Source of the DNA: UMGS1696 sp964634795
GTDB taxonomy: Bacteria > Bacillota > Clostridia > Oscillospirales > CAG-272
DNA length: 48,676 nt
Assembly: GCA_964634795.1 (NCBI GenBank)
Contig: CAZWLL010000012.1
Coordinates: 1-48,676, forward strand
Reading direction: 5' to 3'
Positions 8,441 to 17,368 of the stretch are shown here, in pieces; the first letter of the stretch is position 1; each line of letters begins with the position of its first letter. The notes beneath the pieces were generated by a model, which worked only from the letters and a program-made list of their open reading frames with translations, was not told the DNA's origin and did not search any database. The translations under genes and the position numbers were made by a program.

Positions 8441-8884
8441 TTAGTGCCGTATAGAGGTAAGATAGTTTTTAAGCCAAACTATCGCTTCGGCATATCCGTC
8501 AAGACCATGTCCTGAAATTGTTTTAAGCGCTGCAAGAGAAACATAGGATATGCGCCTGAAGTCCTCACGGCTGTTTACATCGGAAATGTGTACCTCAACG
8601 GTCGGAATTGCCACAGCCTTTAACGCGTCGAGTATTGAAATGCTTGTATGGGTATAGGCTGCGGGATTGATAACTATTCCGTCAAAGTTTCTATATGCCG
8701 CTTGTATCTTATCGACAATATCACCTTCATGATTCGACTGAAAGCATTCGTATTCGATATTCTGTGTACTGCAGGTTTTGTCAATTAAAGCGAGCAGGGC
8801 GTTGTAATCCTGTTTTCCGTATATGTCTGGTTCTCTTATGCCGAGCATATTTATGTTCGGTCCGTTTATTATAAGTAATTTCAT
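8441..8884 (-). CDS. aroQ: 3-Dehydroquinate dehydratase, type II
   Basis: This 147-residue enzyme dehydrates 3-dehydroquinate to 3-dehydroshikimate, step 3 of the shikimate pathway. The type II family signature is complete: NGPNINMLGIREPDIYG at the N-terminus with the catalytic Tyr, NPAAYTHTSISILDAL in the middle, and EVHISDVNSREDFR with the catalytic His. It is the last gene of the operon, 21 nt after aroE/aroK, and is followed by a strong terminator. No type I (aroD) gene is present in the window. Confidence 0.97.
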   Translation of the reverse strand: MKLLIINGPNINMLGIREPDIYGKQDYNALLALIDKTCSTQNIEYECFQSNHEGDIVDKIQAAYRNFDGIVINPAAYTHTSISILDALKAVAIPTVEVHISDVNSREDFRRISYVSLAALKTISGHGLDGYAEAIVWLKNYLTSIRH

Positions 8885-8905
8885 ATGTATACCTCAGTTG
8901 ACAGC

Positions 8906-10177
8906 TTAAAGCTCGTCGGAAAAATTGCCATCGGTATGTTTTTTCAATATTTCGATTATTTCGCTTGAATTTTCATCGGGACCGCCGTGCATATCATATA
9001 CGATGTCAGCCGCCTTTTCATATAAAGGAAGCCGCTTTTCGTAAAGTACATTTAAATCATTAGCCAGTGATACTGGCCTGCCGTCCTTCGGCAGAGAAGA
9101 AATGTCGCGCTTTAAGAAAACGACGGTACTGTTTTGTTTCATTAACCCGTAATTATTGCGACGTGTTATCACTCCGCCGCCGCACGATATAACAAAGCCT
9201 GACATCTTAGAGTAATCAGAGAGAACATTGTGCTCAAGCTCTCTGAAATAATCTTCTCCATGCTCTGCGAATATCGTCGGAATGGATGTACCGCTCAGTT
9301 TTACGATTTCTTCATCAATGTCTATGAATTTTCGTGAAAGCTTTTCGGCAATCAGCTTTCCGTTTGTGGTTTTACCGACTCCGGGCATTCCGATAAGTAT
9401 TATGTTTTTTGTTTCGAACTCTATCAGAGATGTAATTTTGTCGATTATTCTGCTGTCGATTTGCTCACCCGTAAAAAGCTCCGATGCGGCTTTTGCCTGT
9501 GCGACAAGCATGCACAGTCCCGAAATGCAAGATATACCTTTTTCTTCTGCTTGCAGTATCAGTGCGGTTTTTGACGGATTGTATATCATATCGACAACAC
9601 CGGACAGCTTCGGAAAACAATCAAGTGATACGGGAGACTCTCCGTTGTGCGGGAACATTCCTACGGGAGTTGTGTTGATGATAATATCACAATCCGAATG
9701 AGTATCGATATTGTCGTAATTGTCCTTACCGTGACGTGAAATAATTACAATCTCCCTCGCGCCTCTGTCAGCCGCAACTGTGCGAGCCGTCATAGATGCT
9801 CCGCCGCTTCCGAGAATCAGTACTTTTTTCCCGCCTAAATCAATTCCGCCCTTGTCGAGCATGTATGAAAAACCATAGTAGTCGGTGTTGTCACCTTTTA
9901 ATCTTCCGTCAGACAGACGTGTTACAGTATTAACCGAGCCGATTCTTAACGCTTCCTGAGATATTGTATCAAGATACTGCATAACTGTTTTTTTATACGG
10001 AATTGTTACATTGAGAGCGTCATAATCATTGCCTTTTATGTAAGCCCCGACCTCGTCCTCATCAAGCTCGATTAGTTTGTAATCATAATTCGATAAATAT
10101 GAATGTATCTGCGGCGAATAACTGTGTCCGAGCGGCTTGCCTATAAGTCCGCACTTCATCTCGTTTGTTTTTTTCAT
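8906..10177 (-). CDS. aroE/aroK: Bifunctional shikimate dehydrogenase-shikimate kinase fusion
   Basis: A 423-residue fusion. The first about 255 residues are shikimate dehydrogenase: GLIGKPLGHSYSPQIH, NVTIPYKKTV with the catalytic Lys, the NADP-binding GSGGAS, and NTTPVGMFP. The remainder is shikimate kinase, with P-loop GMPGVGKTT, DIDEEI, FRELEH, CGGGV and the arginine-containing lid DGRPVSL. Together they convert 3-dehydroshikimate to shikimate and then to shikimate 3-phosphate. No stop or frameshift separates the halves. The start ATG 10177 has GAGG at good spacing. The fusion makes the operon cover the pathway to chorismate with six genes. Confidence 0.95.
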   Translation of the reverse strand: MKKTNEMKCGLIGKPLGHSYSPQIHSYLSNYDYKLIELDEDEVGAYIKGNDYDALNVTIPYKKTVMQYLDTISQEALRIGSVNTVTRLSDGRLKGDNTDYYGFSYMLDKGGIDLGGKKVLILGSGGASMTARTVAADRGAREIVIISRHGKDNYDNIDTHSDCDIIINTTPVGMFPHNGESPVSLDCFPKLSGVVDMIYNPSKTALILQAEEKGISCISGLCMLVAQAKAASELFTGEQIDSRIIDKITSLIEFETKNIILIGMPGVGKTTNGKLIAEKLSRKFIDIDEEIVKLSGTSIPTIFAEHGEDYFRELEHNVLSDYSKMSGFVISCGGGVITRRNNYGLMKQNSTVVFLKRDISSLPKDGRPVSLANDLNVLYEKRLPLYEKAADIVYDMHGGPDENSSEIIEILKKHTDGNFSDEL

Positions 10178-10192
10178 TTATTAAGCCTCATG

Positions 10193-11284
10193 TTATTTTT
10201 CGATGTCTCCGCTGTCAAGCAATGCATCAAACAGAACGATAGCACACATGGCTTCGACTACAGGCACCGCGCGCGGCACAATACAAGGATCATGACGTCC
10301 TTCTATGCTGATTACAGTGTTCTCATGCGTGGATAAATCGACTGTTTCCTGCTGCAATCCTATAGATGGTGTAGGCTTTACGGCACAGCGGAATATAAGC
10401 GGCATACCGTCGGTCATACCTCCGAGAATGCCTCCGCAGTTGTTTGTTTTAGTACGTACTGTTCCGTTGTCATAGAAATACGGATCGTTGTTTTCCGAGC
10501 CGTACATATCCGTGGAAGCAAAGCCTGCTCCGAATTCTATCCCTTTTACAGCGGGAATCGAGAACATTGCCGCTGAAATACGTGATTCCATACCGCAAAA
10601 AATATGCTCACCGAGTCCCACAGGAAGTCCTATGGCGGCACATTCTATGACACCGCCTACGGAATCCTGCTGCATTTTCGCTCCGTCTATGATTTTCATC
10701 ATATTGTCCGCGGATTTTGAGTTGAGAGTCGGAAGTTGATTTGAAAGAACGGTTTTAAAATCGTCAAGGTTTACGTCTGTCGGGTCAAAACGATAATCGA
10801 GAGCACTTCCTATAGATTCGATATGTGCGCAGATATAGATGCCGCGCTTTTCAAGCTCTTCCTTTAAAATACCTCCGAGAGCACATATGGGAGCCGTAAG
10901 TCTGCCTGAAAAATGTCCGCCTCCGCGAAGGTCCGCCATTCCATTCGTTTTAACTACAGCGGGATAATCGGCATGTGACGGGCGGGGCTTTGATGCAAGC
11001 TTTGTATAATCAGCCGAATGTACGTCTTCGTTTTTTATGACAATTTTGATTTTTTCGCCCGTTGTTGTGTTGTCTGCAAATCCGCTCACAAAAATCGGAA
11101 TGTCGTTTTCCTTACGTGATGTTGTATGCTCACCTTGACCCGGAGCACGTCTTTGCATGAATGAAATTAGCTTTTCCGTGTCAACGGAAATATCAGCGGG
11201 AATTCCTTCCGCTGTGATTCCTATTTCAGGGTCGTGGGAACCGCCGAAAACTTCTATTTTGATATTTTTTCCGTAAGAAGTCAT
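10193..11284 (-). CDS. aroC: Chorismate synthase
   Basis: A 363-residue FMN-dependent enzyme that eliminates phosphate from EPSP to give chorismate, the last common step. Recognisable motifs are the N-terminal IEVFGGSHDPEIG, the arginine-rich RRAPGQGEHTTSRKE, the SHADYPAV stretch with RGGGHFSGRLTAP, and GGMTDGMPL with the C-terminal GRHDPCIVPRAVPV. It lies between aroA (11-nt gap) and aroE/aroK (15-nt gap) in the operon. Confidence 0.97.
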   Translation of the reverse strand: MTSYGKNIKIEVFGGSHDPEIGITAEGIPADISVDTEKLISFMQRRAPGQGEHTTSRKENDIPIFVSGFADNTTTGEKIKIVIKNEDVHSADYTKLASKPRPSHADYPAVVKTNGMADLRGGGHFSGRLTAPICALGGILKEELEKRGIYICAHIESIGSALDYRFDPTDVNLDDFKTVLSNQLPTLNSKSADNMMKIIDGAKMQQDSVGGVIECAAIGLPVGLGEHIFCGMESRISAAMFSIPAVKGIEFGAGFASTDMYGSENNDPYFYDNGTVRTKTNNCGGILGGMTDGMPLIFRCAVKPTPSIGLQQETVDLSTHENTVISIEGRHDPCIVPRAVPVVEAMCAIVLFDALLDSGDIEK

Positions 11285-11295
11285 GTTAAACCTCC

Positions 11296-12546
11296 TTAAT
11301 TAATACACAGCTTTCCTAAATCATCGAAGAAATTCGGGTATGATTTTGATACCGCTTCGCAATTTGTAATTGTAACAGGCGAGTGTGTCAATATTGCCCC
11401 TGCCGCAGATGCCATAACAATTCTGTGATCGTTGAACGAGTCGACAACGACATTGTCCTTTTCGTCCAATCCGCCGTGTACAGTGATTATATCATTGTCA
11501 ACGGAAATATTTCCGCCGAACGCACCTATCATCCTACATATTGATTCGATTCTGTCGCTTTCCTTGAATCTGAGCCTTCCGCAATTATGTATGACAGTAT
11601 TGCCGTCTGCCGCCATAGCCAATACCGAAACGATAGGAACAAGATCGGGTATATCCGAGGCGTTCAGTTCGATTCCATGCAGCGGTGCTTTTTTTACCGT
11701 TATGTTTGTGCCGTCTATTGATACGGCAGCACCGAATTCTGATAAAATGTCCGTTATCCTACGGTCACCCTGAGAAGTGTCAAAATTCAGTCCCGTAACG
11801 GTAATGCCGCTTTTATCTCCGCTGTCCGAAATCGCGCCCATAGCAAGCATGAAAGCGGCGTTTGACCAGTCTCCCTCAACGGATATGACGGATGGAGATG
11901 TGTATTTTCCGCTCAGTGCATAGGCATTCTCTTTTTCGGCAGCGTTTATACCGAATAACGCGAGGATTTGTGCTGTTAATGTAATGTACGGTTTAGATTC
12001 TGTATTTCCGTTTAATGTTATAACACTTTCCTTGCCGAAATACGGAAGCGCAAGCATTAATCCCGTTGTGAATTGCGATGAGACCGAGCTGTCAATGGTA
12101 TATGTGCCGGGAGATATTCTTCCGCTTATTCTGATAGGATTGGACATGAATTTCGCTCCGTGCCTCTCAAGCTCATCCGTGAGCGGAGAGAGTGGGCGGG
12201 ATGAGAGCCTGCCGTTTGTTATGAATTCCGCGTCTGTTCCGAGAACAGACGCAACAGGGAGCAGAAACCGCAGAGTAGAGCCTGATTCACCGGGATGCAG
12301 AATTGCTTCCGACGGTGCGCTGATTATGGGGGTTACAATAAAACCATCATCGGTGCAGTCGATTTCCGCTCCGAGTGAGCGCAGACAAGATACGGTTGCA
12401 TCGATATCATCGCTTGAACGTGAGCATTTGATTACGGTGGTTGTGTCGGCAAGCGCGGCACAGATAAGGATTCGGTGTGCACATGATTTTGAAGGAATGG
12501 CACCTATTGTGCCGTGCGGTTTAGGCGAGAAGAGTGTTATTTCCAT
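11296..12546 (-). CDS. aroA: 5-enolpyruvylshikimate-3-phosphate synthase
   Basis: A 416-residue EPSP synthase that joins PEP to shikimate 3-phosphate. Motifs include KSCAHRILICAALA (substrate phosphate binding), GESGSTLRFLLP (PEP and S3P binding), LRFKESDR and the C-terminal FNDHRIVMAS. The start codon lies inside the end of aroB (about 10-nt overlap) with GGAGAG just upstream, so the two genes are translationally coupled. The PEP loop reads GESGST, where many bacterial enzymes have GNAGTA or GESGLS. Confidence 0.96.
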   Translation of the reverse strand: MEITLFSPKPHGTIGAIPSKSCAHRILICAALADTTTVIKCSRSSDDIDATVSCLRSLGAEIDCTDDGFIVTPIISAPSEAILHPGESGSTLRFLLPVASVLGTDAEFITNGRLSSRPLSPLTDELERHGAKFMSNPIRISGRISPGTYTIDSSVSSQFTTGLMLALPYFGKESVITLNGNTESKPYITLTAQILALFGINAAEKENAYALSGKYTSPSVISVEGDWSNAAFMLAMGAISDSGDKSGITVTGLNFDTSQGDRRITDILSEFGAAVSIDGTNITVKKAPLHGIELNASDIPDLVPIVSVLAMAADGNTVIHNCGRLRFKESDRIESICRMIGAFGGNISVDNDIITVHGGLDEKDNVVVDSFNDHRIVMASAAGAILTHSPVTITNCEAVSKSYPNFFDDLGKLCIN

Positions 12547-13607
12547 TTAAACTCTCCTGAAACGAATTTTTTCATATCACCGAAATCGATTTTCCATAGC
12601 TCGCATCTGCCGATTTCGTGTGGGACAACAAGGGTTATTTTATTGCCGTTTTTCTTTTTATCATGAGATGATGCTGAAATTAAATCATCTGTTTTGTAAT
12701 TTCGATACAAAAACGGATTAAGTGAGTATTTCTTAAGCAGTTTTTCCAACCTGACAAGGCTTGTGTCATCGCACAATCCGCATTTAACGGCGCACTCCGT
12801 AATCAAATACATTCCCGATGCAACAGCGTGACCGTGAGAGACGGTGTAGCCTGATAGAGATTCTATACCGTGACCGAATGTGTGACCGAGGTTGAGCTTT
12901 TGACGTTCGCCTTTGTCAAGATAATCACGAGAAACTACGCTTACTTTATCCTTGACACATTCGGATATGATACTGTCTAAATCGGATGAAAGGTTTTCTG
13001 ATTTTTCAAGAAGAGTAAACAATGCCGTATTTCCGAGGACACCGTATTTAATTACTTCAGCCATACCGTCGGATATAAATTCATCTGACAGTGTAGAAAG
13101 TAATGTCGGGTCTATAAGAACAAGCGATGGTTCGTGAAAAGCACCTGCGAGATTTTTTCCTTCGGGTATGTCTACAGCAGTTTTGCCACCGACAGATGAA
13201 TCTACTGCCGCGAGAATTGATGTCGGTATAGAAACATATTTTATGCCTCTGAGATAAATCGCGGATGCGAATCCCGCAATATCCCCGACAACACCTCCGC
13301 CGAGTGCCAAGATGAAATCCCCTCTTGTAAGACCTTCGCTTGCGGCGTGACTCAGTATATCACAGAGAGTGTGCATATTTTTGCTTTGTTCGCCGTGCCT
13401 GAAAACAAAATCCTTCACATGGATAAATCCCGCGTCGGCAAGGCTTTTTTCGGCAGCCTCATGGTAGAGATTATATACTGTATCATCCGATATCAAAAGA
13501 AATTTGCTGCCGCGTATTCCAAGGGCTTCCGCAGTGTATTCGCCTATGTGAGAGAGTGAATTTCGTTCTATTATAATATTGTAGTTTCCCGCATTGATTT
13601 TTTCCAT
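12537..13607 (-). CDS. aroB: 3-Dehydroquinate synthase
   Basis: An approximately 356-residue NAD- and metal-dependent enzyme that closes DAHP to 3-dehydroquinate. The NAD-binding GGGVVGDIAGFASAIYLRG, PTSILAAVDSSVGGKTAVD and the metal-site LNLGHTFGHGIE are present. I place the start at ATG 13607 (MEKINAGNYNI), 13 nt after the DAHP synthase stop. The frame stays open to 13700, but that would add 31 untypical residues inside the upstream gene. No clear Shine-Dalgarno precedes ATG 13607, so re-initiation after DAHP synthase is the likely route. Confidence 0.93.
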   Translation of the reverse strand: MEKINAGNYNIIIERNSLSHIGEYTAEALGIRGSKFLLISDDTVYNLYHEAAEKSLADAGFIHVKDFVFRHGEQSKNMHTLCDILSHAASEGLTRGDFILALGGGVVGDIAGFASAIYLRGIKYVSIPTSILAAVDSSVGGKTAVDIPEGKNLAGAFHEPSLVLIDPTLLSTLSDEFISDGMAEVIKYGVLGNTALFTLLEKSENLSSDLDSIISECVKDKVSVVSRDYLDKGERQKLNLGHTFGHGIESLSGYTVSHGHAVASGMYLITECAVKCGLCDDTSLVRLEKLLKKYSLNPFLYRNYKTDDLISASSHDKKKNGNKITLVVPHEIGRCELWKIDFGDMKKFVSGEFKWK

Positions 13608-13620
13608 ATAGTTAAGTAAA

Positions 13621-14625
13621 TTATTTAACCGCTTCCAAAACGCGTCGTGTGGTGCACATAACATCATCGAACTGCTCGGGAGTAAGTGACTGAGCACCAT
13701 CGCAAAGAGCGGCTTTGGGATTATTATGTACCTCTATCATAATACCGTCCGCACCGCATGCAGCTGCGGCGAGAGCCATAGGTTTAACCAAACGTGAGAG
13801 TCCCGTCGCATGGCTGGGGTCAACGATTACGGGAAGATGCGTCAATTCGTGAAGCATCGGAACAGCCGATAAATCAAGAGTGTTTCTTGTGTAGGTTTCG
13901 AATGTTCTGACGCCGCGTTCGCAAAGTATAACATTTTCATTGCCGCCTGCCATAATATATTCGGCACTCATAAGCAGCTCTTTCAATGTATTGGCAAGAC
14001 CGCGTTTAAGCAGAATCGGCTTTCTGATCTTGCCGAGCTCCTTGAGCAGTTCGAAATTCTGCATGTTTCTCGCACCTACCTGAATAATATCGACATCTTC
14101 GAATAAAGGAAGGTGGTTGGCATTCATAATTTCGGTTACTATGGGAAGACCTGTCTCTTTTTTCGCTTCAAGCAGAAGCTCTATGCCGTCGGCACGCAGA
14201 CCTTGGAAGTCGTATGGAGAGGTGCGCGGCTTGAATGCTCCGCCGCGGAGTATTGTAGCTCCCGATTTTTTTACCGCTCTGGCTACTTCAAGTATCTGTT
14301 CCTCGGATTCAACGGAGCACGGACCCGCTATTACTGTGAAGTTCTTGCCCCCGACGGAGGTTTTGCCTGAGATATCGATTACAGAATCATCCGGGTGGAA
14401 TTTGCGGTTAGCGCTTTTGAACGGGTCAGAGATATGCTTTACACTTTCGACAATGTCAAGTCCGGCAACTAATTCCGCATCGATTTTCGTGGTATCGCCG
14501 ATAAGTCCCACAACGGTTTGAAATTCTCCGACATATACGTGTACATCTACTCCCTGAGCTTTAATCCATTCGCAGAATGTATCTGTCTGCTCCTTCGAAA
14601 CTCCTCTTTTTAATACGGCTATCAT
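13621..14625 (-). CDS. aroF: DAHP synthase, type I-beta, with N-terminal regulatory domain
   Basis: A 334-residue enzyme that condenses PEP with erythrose 4-phosphate, committing carbon to aromatic synthesis. The catalytic barrel shows VIAGPCSVES, GGAFKPRTSPYDFQG, ILLKRGLA, ILCERGVRTFE and VDPSHATG. The first about 75 residues form a ferredoxin-like domain (MIAVLKRGVSKEQTD). In characterised members such as the Thermotoga enzyme this domain mediates Tyr/Phe feedback inhibition; that this copy is inhibited the same way is inference. It is the first structural gene of the operon, about 150 nt after the leader-peptide stop and downstream of the attenuator-like terminator. Only a weak AAAAGAGA ribosome site is visible. 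Confidence 0.96.
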   Translation of the reverse strand: MIAVLKRGVSKEQTDTFCEWIKAQGVDVHVYVGEFQTVVGLIGDTTKIDAELVAGLDIVESVKHISDPFKSANRKFHPDDSVIDISGKTSVGGKNFTVIAGPCSVESEEQILEVARAVKKSGATILRGGAFKPRTSPYDFQGLRADGIELLLEAKKETGLPIVTEIMNANHLPLFEDVDIIQVGARNMQNFELLKELGKIRKPILLKRGLANTLKELLMSAEYIMAGGNENVILCERGVRTFETYTRNTLDLSAVPMLHELTHLPVIVDPSHATGLSRLVKPMALAAAACGADGIMIEVHNNPKAALCDGAQSLTPEQFDDVMCTTRRVLEAVK

Positions 14626-14693
14626 AATATATATCTCTTTTCTGAATTATTTTTATTATATTATCTTATGAAAGGGAAGTACGTATTTCAGTC

Positions 14694-14738
14694 AAAAAGA
14701 AAACGGGCAATTCAGTGTTAATACTGAAAGCCCGTTTT
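14694..14738 (-). terminator. Attenuator terminator in the shikimate operon leader
   Basis: AAAACGGGC pairs with GCCCGTTTT (9 bp) and is extended by TTCAGT/ACTGAA. On the minus strand it is followed by CTTTTT. It lies between the leader ORF (14782-14850) and DAHP synthase, so it must be passed for operon expression. A possible antiterminator pairs AGTGTTTGTGC (14767-14777) with GTATTAACACT (14714-14724), 10 of 11 positions including G-U pairs, which would disrupt the upper stem. Confidence 0.9.
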
Positions 14739-14781
14739 TAATATACGTTTTAAAAACAAAATTCCGGCACAAACACTCTTA

Positions 14782-14850
14782 CTATTTCCTGCAGGTAAAA
14801 AAGTAAGAGTTAAAAAAGAAATATGCAACTGTCGCAATATTGTTTTTCAT
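14782..14850 (-). CDS. Phe/Tyr-rich leader peptide of the shikimate operon
   Basis: A 22-codon ORF starts at ATG 14850, preceded by AGAAGGA at 9 nt, and ends at TAG 14782-14784. It encodes MKNNIATV followed by AYFFFNSYFF and TCRK, giving 5 Phe and 2 Tyr in a window of nine residues. It follows a consensus promoter and precedes an intrinsic terminator. A 9-bp perfect stem, ACTCTTACT/AGTAAGAGT (14802-14810 with 14775-14783), overlaps its second Tyr-Phe run and its stop codon, as a 1:2 pause hairpin would. This is the arrangement of classical ribosome-mediated attenuators such as pheL of enterobacteria. Function is inferred from this layout. Confidence 0.88.
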   Translation of the reverse strand: MKNNIATVAYFFFNSYFFTCRK

Positions 14851-14881
14851 TACGGTTAATCCTTCTCGTTAAGATGACTTA

Positions 14882-14910
14882 ATTTTAACACACGTTATTC
14901 GTAAAGTCAA
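14882..14910 (-). promoter_or_regulatory. Promoter of the shikimate operon leader
   Basis: TTGACT (14905-14910) and TAAAAT (14882-14887) are separated by 17 nt. Transcription would start near 14875, giving a leader of about 250 nt before DAHP synthase. Confidence 0.85.
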
Positions 14911-15115
14911 TATGTCTTTATCTTTTTTTTCTGCGAAAACGGCGAATTTCGATTTTGAACAAAACGGTAAGAGAAAACATAGTCTCATTTGGGTAAAAAA
15001 ATTATTGAAGCAATATATGTTAAACATTACGTTATTGACGGTTGACAATAATTTATATTGCTTTTCCATGATGAATGTGATAATATAGATAAAAACTTAA
15101 AGTGAAAAATGCATT
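14911..15115. other. Divergent intergenic region between the shikimate operon and recG
   Basis: Towards recG there is an extended -10 candidate, TGTGATAAT (15076-15084), with a poor -35 box (TATTGC) 17 nt upstream. A TTGACGGTTGACA repeat lies near 15036-15048. No ORF or structured RNA is recognised. Confidence 0.4.
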
Positions 15116-17296
15116 ATGACAAATAGTCGAGATAAAGAAACTAAATATACTTTGTCGTCTTCCGTGAGTGTATTGAAGGGTGTAGGAGAGACAAGATTTA
15201 AGAGTCTCATGTCGATGAACGTGGAGAGCTTATATGACTTGGTGAATTGTCTTCCCAGAGCCTATCAGAACCGCGGAGATACATCACAAATCGCTGAAAT
15301 TAAAGAAAAGCTTGCCGTCGGCGGAAGCGGTATTTTTTCCGTTATTTTGACCGTATCAAATGAACCGAGTGTGAAAATGATACGAAGAGGGATGACGGTG
15401 ATGAAGTTCAGTGCCTTTGATGAAAGCGGAGCCGTACATATTACCTATTTTAATCAGCAATACTTAAAGAGCACAATACATACCGGTGCGGTTTTCCGTT
15501 TTTTCGGTAAGGTTGTTTTCGAAAACGGAATGCTCACGATGACCAACCCGATTGCGGAGCCGTATTACAGCGGAACGGTACTGCAGGACATCGTTCCCGT
15601 GTATCCGCTTGCGTCAGGTGTGAAGCAAAAATTCATGTCAGGCATTATTTCCGAGGCACTTAGATATATTTCACCTGAGCTAAGAGAATTTTTGCCGTCG
15701 GAGATGCTGACGGAGCTGTCGCTACCGACGTATTCTTATGCGCTTAATGCGATACATCATCCGCAAACAGTGGATGATATCGAAAAAGCAAAAAGGCGTT
15801 TGACGTTCAATGAGCTCTTTCTTATGATGCTGTCTGTTGACATAAAGGGAGAGGCAGGAAAAAAACGCAACAGCGTTCCGATAAAGAACACCGAAATAAA
15901 TGAGTTTACCGATGTTTTACCGTATGAGTTGACGGCAGCGCAAAAAAGGTGCGTGAATGAAATAATATCGGATATGTCGGGTTGCAACCTCATGAACCGT
16001 ATTCTGACGGGAGATGTGGGAAGCGGAAAGACCGTTGTTGCCGCGGCTGCATGCTATGCTGCGGTAAAGAACGGATACAGAGCCGCTGTTATGGTTCCCA
16101 CGGAAATACTGGCGGAACAGCATGCGGATGATTTCAGCAGAATGCTGACACCTCTCGGTATCTCATGTGCTCTCCTTACGGGGTCAACAAAGAAAAAAGC
16201 CAGAGACATGATACTCGGCGGCTTAAAGGATAGCTCCGACGCGGAAAGAATCGACATAATTATCGGAACGCAGGCTCTTATTTCTGAAGATGTTGTGATA
16301 GATAATTTGGGAATTGCCGTTATAGACGAACAGCATAGATTCGGTGTATCTCAGCGTGCGGCACTATTCGAAAAAGCCGAAAACGTACATTGTCTTGTAA
16401 TGAGCGCGACGCCTATACCGCGGACTATGACTCTTGTTTCATACGGAAATATCGCAATATCGCGTATAGACGAGCTTCCGAAGGGCAGACAAAAAGTAGA
16501 CACATTTATTGTTAATGAAAGCTATCGCGAAAGACTGAATGCTTTTATAAAAAAACAGGCTGATGCGGGACATCAAACATATGTGGTATGCCCGGCAGTG
16601 GAAGAAAATACAGACAAAAATGAAGATACGGAAGACATCGGTGATATAATGCTCGTGGATGAATGTCGGCAAAATGATAAGCTGCCTATGAAAGCCGCCG
16701 AAACAATGGCGGAATACCTGACTGAAGCGCTTCCCGAATTGAAAGTCGGACTTATTCACGGAAAAATGAAGAACGCATTGCGTGAAGAGGTAATGCACGA
16801 TTTCGAAAAAGGCAATATCGATGTACTTGTTTCGACCACTGTAATCGAAGTAGGTGTTAATGTTCCGAATGCTTCGCTCATGATAGTAGAGAATGCCGAG
16901 AGATTCGGACTTTCTCAATTGCATCAGCTGCGCGGAAGAGTCGGACGAGGCAGTGTAAAGTCGTACTTTATCCTTGTTTCCGATACAAAGGAAGAACTGT
17001 CACGAAAAAGGCTTGATGCGATTAAGAGTACATCGGACGGATTTAAAATAGCCGAATATGACCTTGAACAGCGAGGACCGGGAGATTTTCTGTCGGACAG
17101 CGGCATTATCCGTCAGAGCGGAGAGCTTAACTTAAACCTTGCGTCTTCATGCACCGATACCGATATGATAGAGAAAGCCGCATATTATGCCGAGAAGATA
17201 GCCTGTGACGACCCGTACCTTAAGGATGAAAGGTACACCGAGCTTCGCGCTCAGCTCAAGCGCTTCATAGGAAAATCGAGCAAAACATTAAACTGA
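15116..17296 (+). CDS. recG: ATP-dependent DNA helicase RecG
   Basis: A 726-residue replication-fork and Holliday-junction helicase. An N-terminal wedge region contains VSVLKGVGETRFKSL and an OB fold (FSVILTVSNEP...). The helicase core has Walker A TGDVGSGKT, DEQH box VIDEQHRFGV, SATPIPRT, and the C-terminal lobe motifs STTVIEVGVNVPNA, QLHQLRGRVGRG and GPGDFLS. Size is slightly above the usual 680-700 residues. ATG 15116 has no recognisable Shine-Dalgarno, only a purine-rich AAAGTGAAAAA. It is monocistronic or joined to the alpha-galactosidase gene 72 nt downstream. Confidence 0.96.
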   Translation: MTNSRDKETKYTLSSSVSVLKGVGETRFKSLMSMNVESLYDLVNCLPRAYQNRGDTSQIAEIKEKLAVGGSGIFSVILTVSNEPSVKMIRRGMTVMKFSAFDESGAVHITYFNQQYLKSTIHTGAVFRFFGKVVFENGMLTMTNPIAEPYYSGTVLQDIVPVYPLASGVKQKFMSGIISEALRYISPELREFLPSEMLTELSLPTYSYALNAIHHPQTVDDIEKAKRRLTFNELFLMMLSVDIKGEAGKKRNSVPIKNTEINEFTDVLPYELTAAQKRCVNEIISDMSGCNLMNRILTGDVGSGKTVVAAAACYAAVKNGYRAAVMVPTEILAEQHADDFSRMLTPLGISCALLTGSTKKKARDMILGGLKDSSDAERIDIIIGTQALISEDVVIDNLGIAVIDEQHRFGVSQRAALFEKAENVHCLVMSATPIPRTMTLVSYGNIAISRIDELPKGRQKVDTFIVNESYRERLNAFIKKQADAGHQTYVVCPAVEENTDKNEDTEDIGDIMLVDECRQNDKLPMKAAETMAEYLTEALPELKVGLIHGKMKNALREEVMHDFEKGNIDVLVSTTVIEVGVNVPNASLMIVENAERFGLSQLHQLRGRVGRGSVKSYFILVSDTKEELSRKRLDAIKSTSDGFKIAEYDLEQRGPGDFLSDSGIIRQSGELNLNLASSCTDTDMIEKAAYYAEKIACDDPYLKDERYTELRAQLKRFIGKSSKTLN

Positions 17297-17368
17297 TACC
17301 GTACAATGACATGAATACGATATAAAATTGGTCTATGATAAAAGATAAATATTTCTCCGGAGGAAAAT

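Noticed and set aside
11984..12550. 188-codon plus-strand frame opposite aroA
   Set aside because: Shadow of the aroA coding strand; no promoter or Shine-Dalgarno.
13608..13700. N-terminal extension of aroB
   Set aside because: It would overlap the end of DAHP synthase by 80 nt and adds a sequence unlike other AroB proteins.
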